Positions 11,960 through 22,123 of a stretch of 64,000 bases of DNA are shown here, one piece after another. Under the pieces are notes generated by a model, which searched no databases, had not been told where the DNA came from, and saw only the letters and a list, made by a program, of their open reading frames with translations. The stretch comes from Amaurobius ferox (lineage: Eukaryota; Arthropoda; Arachnida; Araneae; Amaurobiidae), in assembly GCA_951213105.1 (NCBI GenBank), contig OX578146.1, forward strand, positions 51,788,775 to 51,852,774, written 5' to 3'. A program made the position numbers and the translations under genes. Within the stretch, counting starts at the first letter, position 1. Every line of letters starts with the position of its first letter.

Positions 11960-12235
11960 TGAAAAGAATAAAAGCAACCTCATTAACCTAGGATTAGCCG
12001 TTCTGGAGAGTTTTAAGGGTTTTTTTTTTCACATTTTTGCACAGGTTCGGTTTTGAAAACACGTCCAGTAATAAAATGAAAACGAAAACTTAATTAAAAA
12101 TGTAAATTTAGTGTAATTACAAATAATAATGAGTGTTATTTCGTGCAATTAAACTTAATTTAATGAATTTTAAATGAAATAAAGAGAAAATGAATTAAAA
12201 TCTGCCGAGAAAGTCATGTGCTGCCCATATCAGAT
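11960..12235 (-). mobile_element. Family B element, truncated copy B6
   Basis: Only the left part of a B element in minus orientation: ggattagccgttctggagag (core), the attaaacttaatttaatgaa left region, then agtcatgtgctgcccatatc and TCAGA at the end. Everything beyond the core is missing. Confidence 0.6.
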
Positions 12236-12317
12236 TTTTTAAAAACTATTTCTGAATGTAATGAACTGGTTTGCAATGCAAAATGCAGCGCAAATTAAGC
12301 TAAATAAGAGTACGTCT

Positions 12318-13322
12318 CATAGCTACCTCATTATTTCAATTTGCTGCAGCCTTGTTCTGTGCAGTTTTCTGGATCCATCTAGGGTCTGATATTGAATCAC
12401 GATTTAACGAAATCATAATTTATGTATACTATATTTTAAAAATATTATCGATACATATGAACAGTACATAAATATTTTTCGTAATCACAAACTTTGTGGG
12501 GAGATAAAATCAAGTTATCCCTCTTAAGCTATCTAAATGGCTGCAGACAAACAATTTAATTATGGTCTGTCAATCTATGAATAAAATAAAATGAAAATTT
12601 GACTTGAAATGGCAAAATTAGTCCCAATAAGAAATGCACACAGATAAGTTATTTCTTTTTCTACATCTTTCCTTGGTCATAGCATCTGCAAAAATAATGA
12701 TTTGGAATGAAATAATTTGCTTAATAATTTACATTCTTTCATATTTATTGTAAATAAACACTATTTCAGGGCTCCCCGAAACCTTCGAATGCTAAACATG
12801 GGAGTTGATAAATGTAGGCGTGGCCATATACATGATACATGTTCCGACTATTCGTGATTTAATTTCATATAAATAATGTTAATTTTCTGTAATTGAACAT
12901 AAGGATTTTCCTGGATTTTTTAATTTCTTTAATTTCTTATAGGATGCAGGGTCGTCGTAACCCTTACCTAGTCTTTTATGTAAAAGTAAAGTGCAGGACT
13001 CCTATGCAAAAGTAAAGTGTAAGCACTATGCAAAAGTAAATGCACATAAAGATAATAATAAACCTATATAAAAGTAAAGTGCAAGTAAAGGCTCCTATGC
13101 AAAACTAAAGTGTAAGCACTATGCAAAAGTAAATGTACATAAAGATAATAATAAACCTATATAAAAGTAAAGTGCAAGTAAAGGCTATGCAAAAGTAAAT
13201 ATACATAAAGGTGATAATTTACTATGCAAAAGTAAAGTGCCGTTACAAGAAGTGATATATAACAAAATTTTCAATAATATTGCAGAAAGTGACAAGAAAT
13301 TCGAAAAATCCTATTATGTTTT
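12318..13322 (+). repeat. Tandem segmental duplication, copy 1, unique part
   Basis: From catagctacctcattatttc onward about 1 kb is repeated nearly unchanged at 15295-16258, with few substitutions by eye. This portion resembles no other repeat in the window. Duplication continues into the following B copies (13323-14640 against 16259-17592), giving a unit of about 2.9-3.0 kb. The final part holds a variable-number tandem repeat. Confidence 0.85.
12966..13240 (+). repeat. VNTR of AAAAGTAAAGTGCAAG-type units
   Basis: Short modules (ctatgcaaaagtaaa, gtgtaagcac, tgcacataaagataataata, aacctatataaaagtaaagt) recur here as a tandem array with a longer period of about 110 bp. The second copy of the segmental duplication has fewer units and an insertion, so the array changed after duplication. 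Confidence 0.75.
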
Positions 13323-13890
13323 TACTTTTCCTGCAATACATGGTAATGTATAGGGAAAGTATTGGAATCATACCGAAAATCGCAACTCAAGTTTCTGACG
13401 GATCTACACGTTTTGAGACATCTAGAATACACAAAAAAACTATTTTTAGCGTGAAATCTGTGTGTCTGTATGTCTGTACAATGTCCACTTTAACTAGGAA
13501 ACTAATTAACCGAATTTCACAAAATTTGATAGGTGTCCCTTGTGGGTAACCCTGGTGCTGATTAGATTTTAGTGCTATTCGAGAAAAAAGAACCTTCATT
13601 TTTTGCGAAATGGCCCGCAAAACTTTCCTGTATCCACTCTAGCTGAAAAACTAATAGCCCAAATTTCACAAAATTTGATGGAGTCTTTTGTGACATACCT
13701 TGATGCAGATTAGATTTCGGTACAATTAGGAAAAAAAGATCAGAAATTTTTTTTTAGCGAAATAGTCCGCTAAAGTCATATATATCCACTCTCACTAGAA
13801 ATCTAATCAACTAAATTTCACAGAGTTTGGTAGATAAGTAACTTGTGGGCTACTCTGGAGCTAAATAGATTTTGGTGCGATTCGGAAAAA
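13323..13890 (-). mobile_element. Family B element, truncated copy B7
   Basis: Starts with the B hairpin (tacttttcctgcaatacatgg then taatgtatagggaaagta) in minus orientation. It includes the TG microsatellite, the block aaccgaatttcacaaaattt, and at least three internal modules ending with cggaaaaa. The left terminal region is replaced by the next B copy in plus orientation. Confidence 0.75.
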
Positions 13891-14640
13891 TCTGATGTGG
13901 GCAGCACATGACTTTCCCTGAAGACTTATATCCACGTTCTCTTTATTTTAATTAAATTTAATTCACTTTTAATTCAATTTTCGTTTTCGTTTGGTAACTG
14001 GACTTATTTTCGAAGGTGGCGTAGAGAAAATACGAAAACACTAAAATATCTCAGGAACGGCTAGTGCTAGTGTAATGGTGTTGGTCTTATTATTTTCTTC
14101 ATTAAAAATTATGTACAAAACAAGCATTTAATAGATATATTTAACCATACGTAGTTTTTACTTTAGATTTTGACGATATTTGCGGATCTTTTTGCAAAAA
14201 AAGGCAGTTTTTTTTTTTTCGAAGCATACCAAAATGTAACCAACACCTGAGTAACCAACAAGCGACTTATCTACCAAATTTTGTGAAATTCGGTGCATTA
14301 GGTTTTCAGCTAGAGTAGATACAGGCTTTTGCGAGCGATTTCGCAAAAAAAGGCGGGTTCTTTTATTACAAATCGTACCCAAAACTAATCAGCACCAGAT
14401 TCGCCCACAAGTGACTTACCTATCAAATTTTATGAAATTCGGTCAATTAGATTTTTAGTTAGAGTAGATACAAAATCTGCACAGACAGACACACAGACGC
14501 ACACAGAGACGTCACGAAAAAATTGGATTTTTCGTATTCTAGAGGTCTTGAAACGTGTAGATCCGTCGAAAACTCGAGTTGCGATTTTCGATATGATTCC
14601 AATAATTTCCCTATACATTTCCGTGTATTGTAGGGGAATA
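13891..14640 (+). mobile_element. Family B element, copy B8
   Basis: Complete-looking plus copy. TCTGATGTGGGCAGCACATG is followed by actttccctgaagacttat, the core CTCAGGAACGGCTAG, two internal modules, cagacagacacacagacgca, GTCGAAAACTCGAG, and the hairpin region ctatacatttccgtgtattg. The next B copy follows within about 8 bp, in the same direction. Confidence 0.8.
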
Positions 14641-14647
14641 AAAAAAA

Positions 14648-15245
14648 TCTGATGTGGGCAGCACCTGACTTTCCTTGCAGACTTATATCCACGTTACCTT
14701 TGTTCTAATTAAATTTAATTCACTTTTAATTCAATTTTCGTCCTCATTTGGTAACGGGACTTATTTTCAAAGGTGGCGTAGAGAAAATACGAAAAAACTA
14801 AAATATCTCGAGAACGGCTAGCCCTAATGCAATGGGGTTGGTTTTATTCCTTTCATCGATAAAAATTACGTATAAAATAACAAGTATTTAATGGATATAT
14901 TTGAGCATACGTAGATTTTTATTTTAGATTTTGACGATTTTTGAAGATCATTTCGCAGAAAAAGGCAGGTTATTTTTTTCCCGAAGCATACCAAAATCAA
15001 ATCAGCACCACAGTAAACGCCAAGCGACTTATCTACCGAATTTTGTGAAATTCGGTCCATTAGTTTTTCAGCTAAAGTAGATACAGGCTTTTGCGGGCCA
15101 TTTCGCGAAAAAAGGCGGGTTATTTTATCCCGAATCGTACCCAAAACTAATCAGCACCAGATTCGCCCACAAGTGATTTATCTACCAAATTTTATGAAGG
15201 ATAAAAATGTGGCTAAAAATCTGCACAGACAGACAGACAATCCTT
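14648..15245 (+). mobile_element. Family B element, 3'-truncated copy B9
   Basis: Starts TCTGATGTGGGCAGCACCTG and has the core and two internal modules. It breaks within the cagacagacagac microsatellite and lacks the hairpin. The broken end is close to the junction that starts copy 2 of the segmental duplication. Confidence 0.75.
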
Positions 15246-15294
15246 ATATAATGAATTTTTATGCCGCCTTGCAAACGTTTCCTACATAGCTACC

Positions 15295-16258
15295 TCATTA
15301 TTTCAATCTGCTGCAGCCTTGTTCTGTGCAGTTTTCCGGATCCATGTAGGTTTTGTTGTCTAATCACGATTAATCGAAATCATAATTTATGTATTCTACA
15401 TTTTTAAAATATTATCGATACATATGAACAGTACATAAATATTTTTCGTAATTACAAACTTTGTGGGGAGATGAAATCAAGTTATCCCTCTTAAGCTATC
15501 TAAATGGCTGCAGACAAACAATTTAATTATGGTCTGTCAATCTATGAATAAAATAAAATGAAAATTTGACTTGAAATGGCAAATTTAGTCCCAATAAGAA
15601 ATGCACACAGATAAGTTATTTCTTTTTCTACATCTTTCCTTGGCCATAGTATCTGCAAAAATAATGATTTGGAATGAAATAATTTGCTTAATAATTTACA
15701 TTCTTTCATATTTATTGTAAATAAACACTATTTCAGGGCTCCCCGAAACCTTCGAATGCTAAAAATGGGAGTTGGAAAATGTAGGCGTGGCCATATACAT
15801 GATACATGTTCCGACTATTCGTGATTTAATTTCATATAAATAATGTTAATTTTCTGTAATTGAACATAAGGATTTTTCAGGATTTTTTAATTTCTTATAG
15901 GATGCAGGGTCGTCGTAACCCTTACCTAGTCTTTTATGTAAAAGTAAAGTGCAGGACTCCTATGCAAAAGTAAAGTTAAAGGCCCAGACCACACGACCAA
16001 CCCAAGGGTTTAAGGTAGCAAATTGTGTGGCCGGCGCAAAAGTAAAGTGTAAGCACTATGCAAAAGTAAATGCACATAAAGATAATAATAAACCTATAAA
16101 AAGTAAAGTGCAAGTAAAGGCTATGCAAAAGTAAATATACATAAAGGTGATAATTTACTATACAAAAGTAAAGTGCCGTTACAAGAAGAGATATATGACA
16201 AAATTTTCAATAATATTGCAGAAAGTGACAAGAAATTCGAAAAATCCTATTATGTTTT
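15295..16258 (+). repeat. Tandem segmental duplication, copy 2, unique part
   Basis: Near-identical to 12318-13322. Differences are scattered substitutions, fewer tandem units, and an extra segment of about 59 bp (15978-16036) absent from copy 1, so that segment was added to one copy or lost from the other. Confidence 0.85.
15978..16036 (-). mobile_element. Micro-element of about 59 bp with GACCACAC termini
   Basis: The segment occurs again in opposite orientation at 29055-29113, with about 90 percent identity by eye. Each copy contains inverted GACCACAC/GTGTGGTC or close variants around a core with ccaacccaagggttta. It sits inside the tandem array in only one of the two duplicated segments. 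Its class is unknown. Confidence 0.55.
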
Positions 16259-16829
16259 TACTTTTCCTGCAATACATGGTAATGTATAGGGAAAGTATTG
16301 GAATCATACCGAAAATCGCAACTCGAGTTTCTGACGGATCTACACGTTTTGAGACATCTAGAACACACAAAAAAACTATTTTTAGCTTGAAATCTGTGTG
16401 TGTGTATGTCTGTACAATGTCCACTTTAACTAGGAAACTAATTAACCGAATTTCACAAATTTTGATAGGTGTCCCTTGTGGGTGACCCTGGTGTTGATTA
16501 GATTTTAGTGCTATTCGAGAAAAAAGAACCTTCATTTTTTACGAAATGCCCCGCAATACTTTCCTGTATCCACTCTAGCTGAAAAACTAATAGCCCAAAT
16601 TTCACAAAATTTGATGGAGTCTTTTGTGACATACCTTGATGCAGATTAGATTTCTGTACAATTAGGAAAAAAAGATCAAAAATCTTTTTTTTTTAGCGAA
16701 ATAGTCCGCTAAAGTCATATATATCCACTCTCACTAGCAATCTAATCAACTAAATTTCACAGAGTTTGGTAGATAAGTCACTTGTGGGCTACTCTGGAGC
16801 TAAATAGATTTTGGTGCGATTCGGAAAAA
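16259..16829 (-). mobile_element. Family B element, truncated copy (duplicate of B7)
   Basis: Near-identical to 13323-13890, including the three internal modules and the same truncation before the next TCTGATG. It shares the breakpoint because of the segmental duplication, not independent insertion. Confidence 0.8.
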
Positions 16830-17592
16830 TCTGATGTGGGCAGCACATGACTTTCCCTGAAGACTTATATCCACGTTCTCTTTATTTTAATTAAATTCAA
16901 TTCACTTTTAATTCAATTTTCGTTTTCGTTTGGTAACTGGACTTATTTTCAAAGGTGGCGTAGAGAAAATACGAAAACACTAAAATATCTCAGGAACGGC
17001 TAGTCCTAGTGTAATAGGGTTGGTCTTATTATTTTCTTCATTAAAAATTAAGTACAAAACAAGCATTTAATAGATATATTTAACCATACGTAGTTTTTAC
17101 TTTAGATTTTGACGATATTTGCGGATCGTTTTGCAAAAAAAGGCAGGTTATTTTTTTTCGAAGCATACCAAAATCTAACCAACACCTGAGTAACCAACAA
17201 GCGACTTATCTACCAAATTTTGTGAAATTCGGTGCATTAGGTTTTCAGCTAGTGTGGATATAGACTTTTGCGAGCCATTTCGCAAAAAAAGGCGGGTTCT
17301 TTTATTACAAATCGTACCCAAAACTAATCAGCACCAGAGTCATCCACAAGTGACTTACCTACTAAATTTTATGAAAATCGGTCAATTAGTTTTTTAGTTA
17401 GAGTGGATACAAAATCTGCACAGACAGACAGACACACAGACGCACACACAGACACACAGACGTCACGGTAAAAATATTTTTTTCGTATTCTAGAGGTCTC
17501 GATGCGCGTAGATCCGTCGAAAACTCAAGATGCGATTTTCGGCATGATTCCAATACTTTCCCTATACATTATCATGTTTTGCAGGGAAAGTA
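16830..17592 (+). mobile_element. Family B element (duplicate of B8), first of a head-to-tail trio
   Basis: Complete B copy from TCTGATGTGGGCAGCACATG to the hairpin ctatacattatcatgttttg and cagggaaagta. The next B copy starts about 4 bp later in the same direction. Confidence 0.85.
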
Positions 17593-17596
17593 AAAA

Positions 17597-18370
17597 TCTA
17601 ATGTGGACAGCACATGAATTTCGCTGCAGACTTATATCCACGTTCTCTTTATTTTAATTAAATTTAATTCACTTTTAATTCAATTTTTGTTCTCATTTGG
17701 AAACTGGGTTTATTTTCAAAGGTGGCGTAGAGAAAATACGAAAAAACTAAAATATCTCGAGAACGGCTAGTCCTAGTGTAATGGGCTTGATCTTATTCTT
17801 TTCTTCGTTAAAAATTACGTATAAAACAAGCATTTAATGGATATATTTGAGCATAATTAGTTTTTTAGTTTAGATTTTGACGATTTTTTAGGGCTATTTC
17901 GCAAAAAAAGGCAGGTTATTTTTTCCGAATCCTACCAAAATTTAATCAGCACCAGGGTAACCCACAAGCCACGTATCAACCAATTTTTGTGAAATTCGGT
18001 CCAATATTTTTTCAGTTATAGTGGATACAACAATTTTCGCGGGCCATTTCGCAAAAAAAGGCGGGTTCATTTATCCCGAATTGTACTCAAAACTAATCAG
18101 CACTAGAGTCATCCACAAGTGACTTACCTACTAAATTTTATGAAAATCGGTCAATTAGTTTTTTAGTTAGAGTGGATACAAAATCTGCATAGACACATAG
18201 ACAGACACGCAGACACACACACAGACGCACACACAGACGTCACGCTATAAATAGTTTTTTAATATTCTAGAGGTCTCGAAACGCGTAGGTCCGTCGAAAA
18301 CTCGAGTTGCCATTTTCGGCATGATTCCAATACTTTTCCTATACATTACCATGTATTGCAGAGAAAGTAA
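17597..18370 (+). mobile_element. Family B element, second of the head-to-tail trio
   Basis: Starts TCTAATGTGGACAGCACATG. Has the core TCTCGAGAACGGCTAG, two internal modules, a long cagacacacacacagacgca microsatellite, GTCGAAAACTCGAG, and the hairpin ending attaccatgtattgcagaga. The next copy starts about 6 bp on. Confidence 0.85.
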
Positions 18371-18375
18371 AAAAA

Positions 18376-18995
18376 TCTGATGTGGGCAGCACATGACTTT
18401 CATTGCAGACTTATATAAACGTTCTCTTTATTTTAATTAAATTTATTTCACTTTTAATTCAATTTTCGTTCTCATTCGGTAACCGGACTTATTTTCAAAG
18501 GTGGGGTAGAGAAAATACGGAAAACTAAAATATCTCGAGAACGGCTGGTCCTAGTGTAATGGGGTTGGTCTTATTATTTTCGTCGTTAAAAATTACGTAT
18601 TAAACGAGCATTTAATGAATATATTTGAGTATACCTAGTACTTTAGTTTAGATTTTGACGATTTTTGCGGGCCATTTTGCAAAAAAAAGGCAGGTTATTT
18701 TTTTCCGAATCGTACCAAAATCTAATCAGCACCAGGGTAATCCACAAGTGACTCATCTACCGAATTTTTTGAAATCCGGTCCAGTAGTTTTTCAGTTAGA
18801 ATGGAGACAACCTTTGCGGGCCATTTCGCAAAAAAAGACAGACACACAGACACACACACAGACGTCACGCTAAAAATGGTTTTTTCGTATTCTAGAGGTC
18901 TTGAAACGTGTAGATCCGTCGAAAACTCGAGTTGCGATTTTCGACATGATTCCAATACTTTCCCTATACATTACCATGTATTGCAGGGAAAGTAA
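18376..18995 (+). mobile_element. Family B element, third of the head-to-tail trio
   Basis: Starts TCTGATGTGGGCAGCACATG and ends with an intact hairpin (actttccctatacattaccatg, tattgcagggaaagta). It has one and a partial second internal module; the second breaks into the CAGA microsatellite. It is a short variant of the same element. Confidence 0.85.
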
Positions 18996-19350
18996 AATTA
19001 AGAAAATGCTTTTGAGTCTGTAGGTAAAGTCATATGTTGTCCACATCAGATTTTTGATGTTCAGAATTTTTATTGTGTTGGTGTAACAGTTATAGTGGCC
19101 GTTAACTATTTTTACCGCCCGAACTGTGGGAGAAAATGGGATTTTTGGAAAGTTTATTAGAAACATAAAGTGCAATATGTTGATGACCACTATTCGAAAC
19201 TTTAATTGCAATAAAAATCTGATCTGAACAAACAGCACGTGACTTTTACTACAGACTTAAACTCATTTTAATATATTTTTTTTATAATTCATTAATATCA
19301 GTTTAATAGCACAAAATAACACAGATATGTTTTGGAAATTACACGGAATT
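18996..19350. other. Fragments of family A/B left ends
   Basis: Holds an isolated minus-orientation left end (aaagtcatatgttgtccacatcagattt, about 19023-19051) and a plus-orientation left end (aatctgatctgaacaaacagcacgtgactt, about 19214-19245) with little recognisable body. Nothing else identified. Confidence 0.4.
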
Positions 19351-19355
19351 TGCAT

Positions 19356-20308
19356 TTTTAAAATTTTCCAACAAAGATGAAAAATGTTTATGACTTTGGA
19401 CATTTGGTCTGTCTGTCCGTTCGCCCGATAACTGCAGTAAAATGACTTTATCAAAATAAAATTTCTGCATGTTGTTCAGACGGTCTGTGGGACATATGGG
19501 AATGTAAATGAATAATATCACCGAGTTAGCTTTGGATTGAACCCGGGTTGAAAAAGTGAAATACATTGAAACCTATATGGGACCAAATTTTTCAAACATT
19601 TTTTAAGCGCAGTTAAAATTCATAAATTGCTTTGGAAATTTTAGAAAATATTCAAATTATCCCATAAAATATATAAAAAAAAATTTGAGCAAAATATGTT
19701 CTGCAGATTTTTAAATAAAAATTAAAATAATAATTACACTCATATTATATAAAGAGGTCACGTGACCTACTTCAAAATAAAATATGGTATCCATCTTTTT
19801 CCCCAGCGTCAAAATCGTGATTTTAAAAGTTCTTTTAAATTTATATTTAATCCGTTCTAAAACCGCTTTACTTCTGCGTATCTTCTGTGATCTATATTCG
19901 GCGCCAAGGCAATTACAATATTTTTTAGTTTAAATGATCATCAAACTTTGATTATTTCTAATTAATTAAGCCTAATTTTAACGTACGCAGAGTGTAAACA
20001 AATCAAGCTGTAAGATGAGTTGTATAAGAATTGCTGAATTTTTTTAATGCAAAATTATATACATCTGGAGTCTAAAATGAAAGTGATGTGAATGAAATAT
20101 TCATTGCTGTTACATAGAGAGCCAGACGATTTATATTTCGATGACGTCATTTGAATAAAGTTCATTTTTTTCGATGAAGTTTTAAGTTTTCAAATATAAT
20201 AAATTATTGTAGCGCTGTGACAATTTAAGATATATCAGCTTTGAATGGTTCGTATTTTCGAAAAGTGTTTCATAATCAATGCTTTATGCATGATTGATCT
20301 ACCTTTTT
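19356..20308 (+). mobile_element. Family C non-autonomous element, copy C1
   Basis: Starts in the family C hairpin zone (ccaacaaagatgaaaaatg). Then follow a short tgtctgtccgtt run, gataactgc, a block ending tgactttatcaaaataaaat, the diagnostic gggacatatgggaatg and tggattgaacccgggttg, the catgat/tttgattatttc portion, and the end gcttcata-type sequence atcaatgctttatgcatgat. No coding capacity. Confidence 0.75.
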
Positions 20309-20309
20309 T

Positions 20310-20865
20310 TTTATATTTCAATTTTCGTTTTCATTTAGCGACTGGATATATATTTAAAGGCAATGTAGCATAAATATGAAACTTAAAATAGTGACAGTCA
20401 GTTTTAGAGTTATGGGATTGGTTTTATTATTTTCGACTTCGAAAATTACGTATAAAACATGTACTTATTTGCTACATTCGAGCATACGTAGTTTTTTATT
20501 TTAGATTTTGGTAATTTTTGAGGACCATTTCACAAAAAAGGAAAAATCTTTTACTTTCCACAAATCGTACCAGAATCTAGCCATCACCAGAATATCCTAC
20601 AGGCAATTTATCTACCAAATTTTGTGAAATTTAGTCAATTAGTTTTTCAGCTTAATTGGATATATATTTTTTTAGCGGGCCATTTTTTAAAAAAAAGGGG
20701 TAGGTTCTCTTTTTTCGAATCATACCAAAATCTAATCAGCACCAGGGTAACCGATCTACCAAATGTTGTGAAATTTTGCCAATTAATTTTTCAGCTAGTG
20801 TGGATATATACATTGCACACACACGCACACACACACATATATATATACACACACATACATACACG

Positions 20866-20904
<39 letters not shown>

Positions 20905-21053
20905 CAAGGGAGAGAGAGAGAGACACTTGGCACACTAAAAAAAATGCAGGTTCTAGAGTGCTTGAAGCGTGTAGATTCGACGAAAACTTTAGTGGCGATT
21001 TTCGACACGATTCCAATACTTTATACATTATCGTGTATTGTAGGGAAGGTAAA
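20310..21053 (+). mobile_element. Family B element, diverged copy B11
   Basis: Matches B from attttcgttttcatttagcg to the end (atacattatcgtgtattgta ggg), with three internal modules. It is more diverged than the other B copies. The left end is absent. Its microsatellite has expanded strongly (see 20815-20924). Confidence 0.65.
20815..20924. repeat. Compound microsatellite (CA)n-(TA)n-(CA)n-(GA)n
   Basis: Runs of acacac, atatat and agagag follow each other within copy B11, at the place where B elements normally carry a short CA/GACA tract. Open frames read through it on both strands are low-complexity artefacts. Confidence 0.95.
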
Positions 21054-21309
21054 AGTTAACAAAATTTTACATAATATTATGGGAACGCCTATGCTCTTAC
21101 TGCATTTCCATTACAAGGAAGCTATGTTTCAATTCCAATAAACTATAGCACCAAGTTTTTAGAATGTGCCTTTTTTTTAAGACAATCGCAAAATTATGTC
21201 TATATTGAAACAAGCATAATAATGCCGCAATTGAAAGTTATCCTCAAAAAATGTTGGATCCCCCGAAAGTCGTAATGACAACTCTGAATGGAAAAAATAA
21301 AATACTTAC

Positions 21310-21379
21310 TTGGCATAAAGAGGACTGTATAGGCAACTGTCAAAACAATCTTCGAATTACTCATTAGTTTTCCCATCAT
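21310..21379 (-). CDS. Signal-peptide exon, proposed first coding exon of the Ig gene
   Basis: From ATG at 21379 (or the adjacent ATG at 21376) the minus strand encodes a short polar start with a lysine (MGKLMSNSK) and a hydrophobic core (IVLTVAYTVLFMP), a classic secretory signal. It runs directly into a consensus donor, GTAAGT at 21309-21304. The exon ends in phase 1, exactly what the Ig exon at 1153-1452 needs; the joined codon would be isoleucine. The intron would be about 19.9 kb, filled with repeats. An in-frame upstream ATG at 21439 exists but would put the hydrophobic core far from the start. Alternatives are an independent small secreted gene or chance. Confidence 0.55.
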
Positions 21380-21550
21380 TGGAAATAGTAACTCGGTTAC
21401 AGAATGCAATGTCTTCGATTTAAGATTACAAAGTACCAAGAAGAAACAACGGGTTAATTAACCGCTGTTCGTTAACACAGATAACTAAGCTTCCGCCAAC
21501 GGAGTCCATTCCCGTGTATCTTGAAAGAGATAAACTTTGAGAATAGATGG

Positions 21551-21829
21551 TTAAAACCGCAAAGAAAGATTATTTTTAGGTACTTCCGCCAGGTTCTTTA
21601 TGTATGGAACTTTGTCAACAGTGACACCCATGTTCTGCTGGAATTCAGCCAGCTGCTTCATACTCGGAATTACCTAATAACCCCCTCTTCATAAACAAAT
21701 GTCAAGAGCGTTCATATTGTGATACACAAAGTCCATGGCTTCCCTTTATTAGAACTTTGGAATATTAGGCTTAACGCTGAATGCATTTAGAATGTGAGTA
21801 CTCAACTTTTTCATGCATTCATATTCCAT
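21551..21829 (-). pseudogene. Decayed protein-coding relic of unknown family
   Basis: One frame of 93 codons with four in-frame stops (after about residues 26, 27, 46 and 51) reads like a protein between the stops. Examples are REAMDFVYHNMNALDICL before the third stop, and the 40-residue stretch after the fourth stop with FQQNMGVTVDKVPYIKNL. Composition is unlike translated repeat DNA. I do not recognise the family; it could be a processed pseudogene, a transposon gene, or an inserted viral gene. It lies immediately 5' of the proposed signal-peptide exon, on the same strand. Confidence 0.4.
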
Positions 21830-22123
21830 GTTTCTTTATGTTCCATGGAGGTAGAGAGAAGGAGCTAAAACTGGATGAAACGTTTGAAAATACCATAAAG
21901 CTTTGAAAATTATAACTAGGTGTCGCTAGTGTTAGTAAAGCGTTCTTTATTTCCATTTGACAAAATGGAGTGGCATAGTATTGAGTATATGTATTTTTGA
22001 TTATTTTAAAATTAAGATTCCCTAATTATCAGTATAATTAATCAGTGGCTTTCATAGTTGTAGGACAGAGTTCAGAATATAAGGAGATAAAAATAAATTG
22101 AAATGTAAAATAATTTTAAAAAA

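Noticed and set aside
20624..21028. Overlapping open frames on both strands
   Set aside because: They run through the CA/TA/GA microsatellite inside a B copy and are low-complexity artefacts.
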